64,000 bases of DNA, taken from contig NZ_CP029552.1 of assembly GCF_003173775.1 (NCBI RefSeq), positions 6,478,584-6,542,583 of the forward strand, in the 5' to 3' direction. Below are positions 8,192 to 17,332 of the stretch, one piece after another (within the stretch, counting starts at the first letter, position 1; the number at the start of each line of letters is the position of its first letter). The notes below the pieces were generated by a model that ran no database searches, was not told where the DNA came from, and worked only from the letters and a program-made list of their open reading frames with translations. A program made the translations under genes and the position numbers. Origin of the DNA: Methylobacterium sp. 17Sr1-1 (GTDB taxonomy: Bacteria > Pseudomonadota > Alphaproteobacteria > Rhizobiales > Beijerinckiaceae).

Positions 8192-8592
8192 CCGGCCCTG
8201 TCGCGACCGGTCGCCTTGGCGCGGTAGAGGGCGCCGTCCGCCCGCGCCATCGTGTCCGCCAGCGTCCGGTCGTCCGGCCGGCTCAACGCCACGCCGAGGC
8301 TCGCCGTCCAGGCGGGCAGGCCCGGCACCTCGCGGGGCGCGATCGCGAACCCGTCGCCGCCGAGCCGGACCGCCAGGTCGCGCGGCGAGGGCAGCCGGGC
8401 CGTGACGAGGTGGTGGGTGGAGGCCGCGAAGCCAGCGAGGATCGCTGCGTAGGCGGCCGCCCCCGCCGCCCGGCACGGCCAGTGCGTCTCGTCGCGGCGG
8501 CCGGCCCACGGCACCAGGAACACTGCCGCGAGGGCGCTGGTGGCGAGCGAGCTGCACAGGCGCAGGGTCGCGATATCCGGCAGGGACGGCAT
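8188..8592 (-). pseudogene. Diguanylate cyclase remnant with internal deletion
   Basis: The 134-residue frame joins an N-terminal membrane piece (LCSSLATSALAAVFLVPW and a second helix ending in ILAGFAAS) directly to the last third of a GGDEF domain: RLGGDGFAIA, then ASLGVAL, then MARADGALYRAKATGRDR. The first two thirds of the GGDEF domain, including the DxLTGLxNR and magnesium-binding segments, are missing, and the signature itself is GGDGF instead of GGDEF. It cannot be a working cyclase. The frame has stayed open, so the deletion was in frame, or a short membrane protein may still be made. Confidence 0.75.
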
Positions 8593-8824
8593 CGTTGGGC
8601 GGATCGGCTCCGGGCGGCACGCTGCCTAGTCTTCCCGCCCAGTCGTTAAGGCCGGGTATGGGCCCGCCCCGCGCGCCGCCGTCGGCGCCGCCATCCGCTA
8701 TGACGAATGAAGCGTTCGCCGAAAACGCGGGCATTTACGCGATTGCAACGATCGGGAATCAACAATCACCGCGTCGTCTTCCATGCCGCGGCGCGACGCG
8801 CGGGCAGACCTGCGAGCCGATGAG

Positions 8825-9274
8825 ATGGCCGGGAAACCTGCGGATCACCGCGACGTCCATATCGGCGGACTGATCGAGGAGCGGCGCCTGCGCGCCGGCC
8901 TGAGCCGGGAGGCTCTCGCCTCCCCGCTCGACGTCTCGCTCTCGCAGCTCGGCAAATACCTGAAGGGCGCCAATCGCCTGAGCGCCACCGACCTCGACGT
9001 GGTCGCGCGCGTGCTCGGCGTGCCGGTCGGGTATTTCTTCGAGACCATGCCGGGCCGCGAATCGGCCCAGCCCGGGCTCAGCGACCGGCCGCAGGCGCGG
9101 CTGGAGACGCTGGAGGCCTGGACCGACTTCGCCGAGGCCGTGGCCCGGGCCGCCGACACCCATCTCGACGGGGAGCGCCGCCAGGCCCTGGGCAGCCTCG
9201 TGCGCGCCGTCGACCATGCGCTGTCCGGGCAACAAGCGTTCGATAAAGCGAACGACTCCGGTCCGTCGGATTGA
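8825..9274 (+). CDS. XRE-family transcriptional regulator upstream of metK
   Basis: From the ATG at 8825 the product has 149 residues. A lambda-repressor-type helix-turn-helix covers about residues 12-65 ([19 protein letters not shown], then [20 protein letters not shown]), followed by [11 protein letters not shown], which is typical of the small XRE regulators placed before metK in Hyphomicrobiales. The C-terminal half is helical and probably dimerises. An upstream ATG at 8783 in the same frame is possible, but the added residues are Arg/Asp-rich and neither start has a strong ribosome site. It reads with metK and trmB and may control methionine/SAM genes, which is an inference from position. 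Confidence 0.88.
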   Translation: MAGKPADHRDVHIGGLIEERRLRAGLSREALASPLDVSLSQLGKYLKGANRLSATDLDVVARVLGVPVGYFFETMPGRESAQPGLSDRPQARLETLEAWTDFAEAVARAADTHLDGERRQALGSLVRAVDHALSGQQAFDKANDSGPSD

Positions 9275-9372
9275 CGTTCGGAATTCCGGCTGCCAGAACC
9301 CCGCGATCGAAGTGTCGGGCTTCGTCGGCCTGCGCGCCGCGCTCGACGAGATCGTTGAGGGCTCCGCACGCC

Positions 9373-10551
<1,179 letters not shown>

Positions 10552-10567
10552 TCCGGCGCCCCGGTGC

Positions 10568-10670
10568 GAGAGCAGCGCCCGATGACGTTGCGATCGGGCG
10601 CTGCTCTCGGTCTTTGATTTTGCCGCATTTTCTTCGCCCAACCGGTATCCACTTGGTCGGAAAATGCATT
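10568..10670 (+). repeat. Dispersed palindromic repeat, copy 1
   Basis: The element begins with a perfect 16-bp stem, GAGAGCAGCGCCCGAT (10568-10583) and ATCGGGCGCTGCTCTC (10593-10608), around a 9-nt loop. A T-rich spacer leads to a second part whose ends are also inverted (GCATTTTC at 10625 and GAAAATGC before 10670) and which contains CGCCCAACCGG. A diverged copy lies at 40214-40320. The first hairpin may end the metK transcript. Confidence 0.88.
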
Positions 10671-10709
10671 AACGGGGCGTCCACACACCCATTTCGGCAC
10701 CGGGACACC

Positions 10710-11411
10710 ATGGACGACCACGATACCGACGCGGCGCCTGAGCGGGCCCGCGCCTTCTACGGCCGGCGCAAGGGCAAGCGCCTGCGTCCCGGCCAGGAGG
10801 AGCGCCTCGCCGCCCTCCTGCCCCGCCTGCGCCTGCCCGAGAGCGGCGCCCTCGATCCGGCCGCCCTCTTCCCCCGCCCGGTCACGCAGACCTGGCTCGA
10901 GATCGGCTTCGGCGGCGGCGAGCACCTCGCGGCCCAGGCCCGGCTCAATCCGGGCACCGGCATCATCGGCTGCGAGCCCTTCGTCAACGGCTTGGTGAAA
11001 CTCCTGCGCACCCTCGACGACGAGGCGATCGACACCGTCCGGCTGTGGGACCGGGACGCGATGGAGCTGCTGCCGCGCCTGCCCGATGCCAGCATCGGGC
11101 GGGTGTTCCTGCTCTATCCCGATCCCTGGCCGAAGCGCCGGCAGCGCAAGCGCCGCTTCGTCTCGGACGAATCCCTGCGCGAGATCGCCCGGGTGCTGGT
11201 GCCCGGCGGCGAGTTCCGCTTCGCCTCGGACATCGACGACTACGCCGGCTGGACCCTGGTGCGCGCTGCGAATTGCCGCGCCCTGCGCTGGACCGCGACC
11301 CGCAGCGCCGACTGGACCACGCCCTGGCCGGAATGGCCCGGCACCCGCTACGAGGCCAAGACCACGGCGGAGGGACGGCGGCCCACCTATCTGACCTTCG
11401 AGCGGGTCTAG
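10710..11411 (+). CDS. trmB: tRNA (guanine-N7-)-methyltransferase
   Basis: The 233-residue protein methylates G46 in the variable loop of tRNAs using SAM. It starts with YGRRKGKRL, and the SAM-binding motif WLEIGFGGGEHLAAQA is near residues 62-77. It ends with the TrmB signature LLYPDPWPKRRQRKRRF (about 133-149) and the C-terminal TxYExK-type segment (GTRYEAKTTAEGRRPTYLTF). The start at 10710 follows the repeat element by 40 bp, so the gene probably has its own promoter or is read through from metK, the usual neighbour in this order. SAM made by MetK is its methyl donor. Confidence 0.97.
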   Translation: MDDHDTDAAPERARAFYGRRKGKRLRPGQEERLAALLPRLRLPESGALDPAALFPRPVTQTWLEIGFGGGEHLAAQARLNPGTGIIGCEPFVNGLVKLLRTLDDEAIDTVRLWDRDAMELLPRLPDASIGRVFLLYPDPWPKRRQRKRRFVSDESLREIARVLVPGGEFRFASDIDDYAGWTLVRAANCRALRWTATRSADWTTPWPEWPGTRYEAKTTAEGRRPTYLTFERV

Positions 11412-11523
11412 GGGGCGGCGGGACCACGCCAGGGCGGTCCTGCGACGGCTTGCTTCACGCTCCGGGCGCGGGCGGCCCGAGCATTGACAAGCGTCGCGTC
11501 TTGGCTCCCCCTCCGGCCTTTCG

Positions 11524-12918
11524 ATGGAGGGGATGCCCCGCGTGACCACGCTCCTGCCCGCGACCGAGGACGCCATCCCGATCCGCTGCGTCGACGCCGC
11601 CGGATGGCCGGCCGTGGCCGCCGCGCTGCCGCCGCTGGCCGCGGCCTTCGCGGCGGCGTCCGGGTTCGAGGCCAAGCCCGGCCGAACCGCCCTGCTGCCG
11701 GGGCCGGACGGGGCGCTGGCCCTGGTGCTGTTCGGGGTCGAGGCGGCCGGCCGGGCCGATCCCTTCGCGATCGGACGCCTGCCCGATGCCCTGCCCGCGG
11801 GAACCTACCGCCTCGAGAATCCGCCCGGCGATCCGGCCCTCGCGGCGCTCGCCTGGCGGCTCGCCGGCTACCGCTTCGGCCGCTACCGCGAGCGGCCGGC
11901 CGTGAAGGCCCGGCTGGTCGCGCCCGACGGCGTGGATGCCGCCGAGATCGACCGCATCGCCGACGCGGTGGCGGCGGGCCGCGACCTCGTCAACACGCCG
12001 GCGAACGACCTCGGCCCGGCGGAGATCGAGGCGGCGGCTCGCGCCCTGGCCGAGCGCTTCGGCGCGTCCATCGCGGTGATCTCCGGCGAGGCGCTGGAGC
12101 AGGGTTTCCCGCTCATCGCGGCGGTCGGCCGGGCCTCGCCGCGGGCACCCCGCCTGATCGACGTGACCTGGGGCGATCCGGCGGCGCCGCGCGTCACCCT
12201 CGTCGGCAAGGGCGTGGTGTTCGATACCGGGGGGCTCGACATCAAGCCCTCGGCCGCGATGCTGCTGATGAAGAAGGACATGGCCGGCGCCGCGGTGGCG
12301 CTCGCCGCCGCCGAGATGGTGATGGGGGCCGGGCTCCCGATCCGCTTGCGGGTGCTCGTCCCGACGGTCGAGAACGCGGTCGCCGGCGACGCCTTCCGCC
12401 CCGGCGACGTGCTGGCGAGCCGGCGCGGTCTGACCGTCGAGATCGGCAACACCGACGCGGAGGGGCGGCTGATCCTCGCCGACGCGCTCAGCCTCGCCGA
12501 CGAGGATTCGCCCGAACTGGTCTTCGACTTCGCGACGCTGACGGGCGCCGCCCGGGTGGCGCTCGGCCCCGACCTGCCGGCCCTCTTCACCGAGGACGAC
12601 GCGCTGGCGGCCGAGCTGACCGCCACCGGTCTCTCGGTCCACGATCCGGTCTGGCGCATGCCGCTCTGGGCGCCCTACGCCGCCTTGCTCGATTCGAAGA
12701 TCGCCGACCTCAACAACGTCTCGGGGGGCCCCTTCGCCGGGGCGGTGACGGCGGCCTTGTTCCTGCGCCGCTTCGCGCCGGCGGCGAAGGCCCACGTCCA
12801 TCTCGACCTCTACGGCTGGAACCCGAGCACGAAGCCCGGCCGGCCGGAGGGTGGCGAGGTGCAGACCGCTCGGCTCGTCTACGCCCTGCTGAAGGATCGT
12901 TACGGCGCGCGCGGGTAG
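11524..12918 (+). CDS. Leucyl aminopeptidase-type M17 peptidase
   Basis: The 464-residue protein is a cytosolic M17 metallo-aminopeptidase. The catalytic domain has VGKGVVFDTGGLDIKPS near 228-244, MKKDMAG and the family signature NTDAEGRL at 309-316, which supply the residues for two metal ions. The N-terminal domain (1-150) is shorter and less conserved than in PepA, which fits the alphaproteobacterial PepB-like branch. The first ATG at 11524 is used. The ATG at 11533 has GGAGGGG directly before it and may also serve. The gene converges with the broken ecsC gene with 6 bp between the stops. Confidence 0.93.
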   Translation: MEGMPRVTTLLPATEDAIPIRCVDAAGWPAVAAALPPLAAAFAAASGFEAKPGRTALLPGPDGALALVLFGVEAAGRADPFAIGRLPDALPAGTYRLENPPGDPALAALAWRLAGYRFGRYRERPAVKARLVAPDGVDAAEIDRIADAVAAGRDLVNTPANDLGPAEIEAAARALAERFGASIAVISGEALEQGFPLIAAVGRASPRAPRLIDVTWGDPAAPRVTLVGKGVVFDTGGLDIKPSAAMLLMKKDMAGAAVALAAAEMVMGAGLPIRLRVLVPTVENAVAGDAFRPGDVLASRRGLTVEIGNTDAEGRLILADALSLADEDSPELVFDFATLTGAARVALGPDLPALFTEDDALAAELTATGLSVHDPVWRMPLWAPYAALLDSKIADLNNVSGGPFAGAVTAALFLRRFAPAAKAHVHLDLYGWNPSTKPGRPEGGEVQTARLVYALLKDRYGARG

Positions 12919-12924
12919 GAGCCG

Positions 12925-13898
12925 CTACGCGGCGCCGAGCGCGGCCCGCTCCGCCTCGTAGGCCTCCCGCACCACCGCCTTGCCGTAGCGGCGCTCCAGC
13001 CGCCGCACGGTGAAGTGGCCGCGGGCGATCGCCTGGAAATGGTCCATGAAGGCGGTGTTGACGGCCGCCCCCCGAGGGCGCCGAGCACCGGAACCGCCTG
13101 GGCGGCGAGCTTCTGCGACACCACGCCGCCGAAGCGGGCGCCGACCTGGCCGGCGAAGCGCATCAGCGCCGGGGCGCTCTCGTCGAGGAGGCCGCGGCCG
13201 GCGGCGTAGCGGGCCGCCTCCGACATCGCCTTGGCGAGCGCGCCGCGCACCGCGAAGTAGCCGCTCTCGGCGGCATTCCCGGCCGCGCCGTCGGCTTGCG
13301 TCGAGCCGCGGCCGCCGAGCGCGAAGACCTGCATGCAGGCGAGCGCGGCCTCCGGATCGCCCAGATCCTCGCCCTCGCGCTGGGCGATCTCGGCGATCGA
13401 GCGCAGCATCAGGGTGGTGGAGAGCGGCAGTTCGACGGCGAGGGTCGAGAGGCCGAAGGCGCCCCCGATGGCGCCCGAGACCGCCGCCAGCGCCTTGTGG
13501 CCGCGGTCGCCGGGGGGAAAGCGCTCCAGAAGCTCCATCGCTTTGGCGCGCCAGGACGGCGACAGGTCGGGGCCGAGGGGCGCCAAAGCTCCCTCCGATG
13601 AGGCCCCCTCCGACGCGGCATCGGCCGCCTTCGGCAGGGTCGCGAGCGCCACGTGCAGGGCGCCGCGCATCGCCGTCTCGGTGGCGTGGCCGACCGCGTC
13701 GACGACGGGGGTCGGCAGGGCGCGGGTGATCAGGTCGAGAGGGGCGCCGGCCATGGCCGAGAGCCGGCCGGCGAGGCTCGGGCGCTCCAGGGACGCGACC
13801 GCCCGGCGTAAGGCGCCGCGGTCCTCGGCGCTCAACGGCTCCGGCGCCCCGACCGGGACGGGGGACGGGGCGGGCTCGACGGCGACGATCTCGGACAC
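12925..13898 (-). pseudogene. EcsC-family protein gene with a late frameshift
   Basis: From a GTG start at 13898, with GAGGGAG 7-13 nt upstream, the frame encodes an alanine-rich N-terminus. It then follows the EcsC family pattern through GDRGHKALAAVSGAIGGAFG, LPLSTTLMLRSIAEIAQREG and CMQVFALGG to PVLGALGG. The expected ending (AAVNTAFMDHFQAIARGHFT, then VRRLERRYGKAVVREAYEAE) is in the other frame, with its stop at 12925-12927. The switch falls at a run of six C at 13068-13073 (G on the coding strand). One extra base would restore the frame. It is either a real phase-variation-prone lesion or a sequencing error. The last 50 residues are lost without it. The role of EcsC proteins is unclear. 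Confidence 0.82.
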
Positions 13899-13981
13899 GG
13901 GCGCTCCCTCGCGGACAAACAGGCTCGGGATTAAAGCTGGGGCGCCGGGGGCGGGTTCCGCAAGGGGCGCCGCCCAGCCCG

Positions 13982-15319
13982 TCAGGCCCGGGCCGGCAGT
14001 TCCTCCGGCGGCGCCGGCTCCACCTCCCCGGGCAGCATCCGAAGCCCCAGGCACAGCACGGTCACCGGAATGCCGACGGCCGCGGTCATGACGAAGAAGG
14101 CCGGGTAGCCGAGCGACTCGACGGCGAAGCCCGACAGGCCGCCGACGAACTTGCCCGGCAGGGCGTAGAGCGAGGAGAGCAGCGCGTACTGCGTCGCCGC
14201 GAAGGCCGGCGAGGTCAGGCTCGACATGTAGGCGATGAGCGCCGTGCCGGCGAAGGCGCCGGCGAAATTGTCGATGCTGATGCTGGCGACGAGCAGCGGC
14301 AGGTCGTGGCCGGCCAGCGCCAGCCAGGCGAACATCAGGTTCGAGGCCGAGGCCGCGATGCCGCCGATCAGGAGCGCCGGGTAGAGGCCGAGCCGGCTCA
14401 CCGCGATGCCCCCCGCGAAGGCCCCGGCGATGCCGACCCAGACGCCGTAGACCTTCGAGACCGTGGCGATCTCGGAGAGCGAGAACTTCATGTCGATGTA
14501 GAGCGGGTTCGCCATGATGCCCGAGACGATGTCGGGCAGGCGGTAGACGGTGATGAGCGCCAGGATCAGGACCAGCCCCGAGCCCTTGCGGCGCATCAGG
14601 TCGGCGAAGGGATCGACCACCGCCTCGCGCAAGGAGTGGCGCCAGCCGCGCCGCGGCCCGGGATCCCGTCCCGGTACCTTCGGCGCCGCGAGCGTGCCGG
14701 CGATGGCGAGCCCCATCAGGAGCGCCATGCTGCCATAGGCCGGCGCCCAGCCGAAGGCGTCGGCGACGAACAACGCGCCCGCCCCGGCGCAGATGCGGGC
14801 GAGGCTGTAGCCGAGCTGGTAGGAGGCCAGCATCATGCCCTGCCGCTCGGTCGGGGCGGAATCGATGCGCCAGCCGTCGACCACGATGTCCTGCGTCGCC
14901 GAGGCGAAGGCGATGACGAGGGCGCAGAGCACCGTGTAGCCGAGGTCGCCCGCCGGATCGCCCCGGCTCATCGCAATCAGGCCGGCCGCCACCGCGAGCT
15001 GCGACACGAGCATCCAGGCGCGGCGCCGGCCGAGCCAGCGCGACAGCACCGGCAGGTCGATCCGGTCGATGACGGGGGCCCAGAGGAACTTCAGCGTGTA
15101 GGCGAGCGAGACGTAGCTGAGGAGCCCGATGCTCGAGCGCTCGATGCCGGCGCTGCGCAGCCAGGCCGACAGGGTGGCGAAGACGAGCAGGATCGGCAGC
15201 CCGGCACCGAAGCCGAGCACCAGCATCAGGGCCATCCGCCGGTCCGCCGCCACGTCCCGCAGGGTGGCGCGGGTGCGGGCGAGCCAGCCCGTGCCCTCTC
15301 TCCCGGCCGTCTTGGTCAT
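13982..15319 (-). CDS. AmpG-like MFS permease
   Basis: The 445-residue protein has 12 or more membrane helices and the AmpG pattern: LMLVLGFGAGLPILLVFATL in the first helix, then LSYVSLAYTLKFLWAPVIDR, GRRRAWMLVSQ and ATQDIVVDGWRID. AmpG permeases bring anhydro-muropeptides from the periplasm into the cytoplasm for cell-wall recycling. Substrate identity here is inferred from family only, and paralogues with other substrates exist. The ATG at 15319 is chosen since it lies shortly before the first helix and has AGGA upstream. The longer open frame above it is Arg/Pro-rich and non-coding in look. Confidence 0.88.
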   Translation of the reverse strand: MTKTAGREGTGWLARTRATLRDVAADRRMALMLVLGFGAGLPILLVFATLSAWLRSAGIERSSIGLLSYVSLAYTLKFLWAPVIDRIDLPVLSRWLGRRRAWMLVSQLAVAAGLIAMSRGDPAGDLGYTVLCALVIAFASATQDIVVDGWRIDSAPTERQGMMLASYQLGYSLARICAGAGALFVADAFGWAPAYGSMALLMGLAIAGTLAAPKVPGRDPGPRRGWRHSLREAVVDPFADLMRRKGSGLVLILALITVYRLPDIVSGIMANPLYIDMKFSLSEIATVSKVYGVWVGIAGAFAGGIAVSRLGLYPALLIGGIAASASNLMFAWLALAGHDLPLLVASISIDNFAGAFAGTALIAYMSSLTSPAFAATQYALLSSLYALPGKFVGGLSGFAVESLGYPAFFVMTAAVGIPVTVLCLGLRMLPGEVEPAPPEELPARA

Positions 15320-15542
15320 CGCGCTCGTCGTCCTCTTCGGCCTGCGGCCAACGCCGCGGAGTCGACCCCAGCATGTGGGCGGGATCATGATGGATGAAGA
15401 ATTAACATTGCGTCCACCGCAGCTTACGTGACCATCGGGAACCCCGCCCCGGGTCGCGGGTTCGCTGAGTCGGATGGGGCCACGGCCCCGCTCCGCCGCG
15501 GATCGTCCCGGCGGAGCCGAGCCGCGGACGGGCGGGTTGCGG

Positions 15543-16691
15543 ATGATCGGGTTGGACGCTCCGAGGCAGGCCGGGACGAGGACGATACGCGGGGACGAGT
15601 CATCACTTCCGGGGGCGTCGTCCCGGGATGCATCCTCCGCGGATGCGCCCTTCCTGGCCGCCTTCCGCGCCAGTGCGACGCCGATGGTGATGACCGACCC
15701 CGCGCTCCCCGACAACCCGATCGTGTTCGCCAACGACGCCTTCTGCCGACTGACCGGCTACGCGGCCGACGAGGTGATCGGCCGCAACTGCCGCTTCCTG
15801 CAGGGTCCCGACACCGACCCCTCGGTGATCGACCTGGTGCGGGACGCGGTGGCCCGGGGCGAGCCCGTGCGGGTCGATCTCCTGAACTACCGCAAGGACG
15901 GGCATCCGTTCTGGAACGACATGACCCTCACCCCGGTGCGGGACGAGACCGGCGCCCTGCGCTCCTACTTCGCGGTGCTCACCGACGTCACCCGGACCCG
16001 CCAGGCCGAGCGGACGCTGTCGCGGGAGAAGGACGGCCTCGCCCACGACCTCGAGGCGCGCAACCGGGCGCTCCAGACCGCCCTCGACCAGCAGACCGCC
16101 CTGCTGCACGAGGTCGACCACCGGGTGAAGAACAACCTCCAGGTCATCTCCTCCCTCGTGCTGCTCAAGGCGCGGCGGGCCCGCGACCCGGCCTGCCGCG
16201 ACGTGCTGCGCAGCATGGCCGACCGGATCGGCGCGCTCGCCACCGCCCACCGCCTGCTCTACGCGGTGAGCGACGTCGCCCGGTTCGACCTGCGCGACTT
16301 CGCCGCCGATTTCGCCGCCGACCTCGAAGCCGGGCTCGACCCGGACCGCATCGCCCTCACGGTCGACGTCGCGGCGGTGGCGGTGCCGGCCTCGATGGCC
16401 GCGCCCCTGGCCCTCCTGGTGCACGAGCTCGCCGTCAACGCGGTCCGGCACGGCTTCCCGGGCGACCGGAGCGGCCACGTCGCCATCACGGCGCGGGCGG
16501 AGGGCGAGCGCCTGATCCTCGAGGTCCGCGACGACGGCGTCGGCTTGGGGAGCCAACCCGACAATCCCGAGGGCTTCGGCCGCGACCTCGTCGGCATGCT
16601 GGTGCGCCAGCTGCGCGGCAGCCTCACTCTCGAAGACCTGGAGCCCGGCACACGCGCCCAGGTGGTCCTCCCGCTGGGCGGCGGGCATTGA
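15543..16691 (+). CDS. LOV-domain blue-light sensor histidine kinase
   Basis: The 382-residue soluble kinase has an N-terminal LOV domain (about 37-145) with the flavin-binding signature GRNCRFLQGPDTD. Cys83 is the residue expected to form the photo-adduct with FMN. The matching RKDGHPFWN and FAVLTDVT segments are present. A coiled linker leads to a HisKA_2/HWE-type kinase core with LLHEVDHRVKNNLQVISSLV (phospho-acceptor probably His193) and ATP-binding motifs HELAVNAVRHG and DDGVGL. The partner is the receiver protein encoded next, whose TTG start overlaps this stop. In related bacteria such pairs link blue light to the general stress response, which would be an inference here. The start at 15543 is the nearest ATG before the LOV domain. 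Confidence 0.93.
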   Translation: MIGLDAPRQAGTRTIRGDESSLPGASSRDASSADAPFLAAFRASATPMVMTDPALPDNPIVFANDAFCRLTGYAADEVIGRNCRFLQGPDTDPSVIDLVRDAVARGEPVRVDLLNYRKDGHPFWNDMTLTPVRDETGALRSYFAVLTDVTRTRQAERTLSREKDGLAHDLEARNRALQTALDQQTALLHEVDHRVKNNLQVISSLVLLKARRARDPACRDVLRSMADRIGALATAHRLLYAVSDVARFDLRDFAADFAADLEAGLDPDRIALTVDVAAVAVPASMAAPLALLVHELAVNAVRHGFPGDRSGHVAITARAEGERLILEVRDDGVGLGSQPDNPEGFGRDLVGMLVRQLRGSLTLEDLEPGTRAQVVLPLGGGH

Positions 16692-17104
16692 GCGCGGGAG
16701 GCCTGCGGGTCCTGATCGTCGAGGACGAGGCGTTCATCGCCCTCGAACTCGAATGCCTGCTGGAGGAGGCCGGCTACGTCCCGGTCGGCGTCGCGACCCG
16801 CTCGGGCGAGGCGATCGCGCTCGCCCGCGACCTCTCCCCCGACATCGCCCTCGTCGACATCCACCTCGCCGACGGCCCGACCGGCGTCGCGGTGGCGCAG
16901 GCCCTGAGCGCGCAGGCGGGCACCACGGTGCTCTTCACCACCGCCAACGCCAAGCGCGTGCCGCCGGATTTCGCGGGAGCGGCCGGGATCATCGCCAAGC
17001 CCTATTCCGAGCGGGTGATCCGCGCGGCTTTGGCCTACGTGGCGGGGCGGTATCACGGCGGGGCGCCGACGGAGGCGCCGGATGGGGTGGTCCTGGCGCC
17101 TTAG
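16688..17104 (+). CDS. Single-domain response regulator, partner of the LOV kinase
   Basis: This 138-residue protein is a stand-alone receiver domain with the acidic pair in VLIVEDEAFIALELE, the phospho-acceptor Asp57 in ALVDIHLADG, the Thr in FTTAN and the Lys in IIAKPYSE. There is no output domain, so it must act by protein contact or pass phosphate on. Translation most likely starts at TTG 16688-16690, which overlaps the kinase TGA (16689-16691). No ATG exists in the early part of the frame. This overlap implies translational coupling to the kinase. Confidence 0.9.
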   Translation: MSAGGLRVLIVEDEAFIALELECLLEEAGYVPVGVATRSGEAIALARDLSPDIALVDIHLADGPTGVAVAQALSAQAGTTVLFTTANAKRVPPDFAGAAGIIAKPYSERVIRAALAYVAGRYHGGAPTEAPDGVVLAP

Positions 17105-17332
17105 GTCGCGAGCCCAACAGATGTGATCGAACTCTTTTGATTATTATCAATATAAAGATCAATACGGACCGATGATAAGATATTTTCTCTCCATCTTCAT
17201 TTTCTAGATATCAAATACTATCTATATCTCTAATATAATCAAGTAATAAATCTAATTGTTTTTCACTTGATGCACATAATATCAGCATGATATCGCATCT
17301 TCCGTCAATTTATTGACGAAAGAGATCAAGCT
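17105..17332 (+). promoter_or_regulatory. AT-rich leader with an inverted repeat before the subtilase gene
   Basis: These 228 bp are strikingly AT-rich compared with the neighbouring coding DNA. Just before the subtilase ATG is CGTCAA-TTTA-TTGACG (17303-17318), a perfect 6-bp inverted repeat with a 4-bp spacer that could be an operator. A weak GAGAT/AAGAGA ribosome site follows. No gene is seen here. Confidence 0.6.

Noticed and set aside
8783..8824. Earlier ATG for the XRE regulator
   Set aside because: No ribosome site and an unusual Arg/Asp-rich addition, so the later ATG is preferred, though the choice is not certain.
9275..9372. Possible SAM riboswitch before metK
   Set aside because: I looked for SAM-II and SAM/SAH-type conserved cores and found none. 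The spacer is short and GC-rich.
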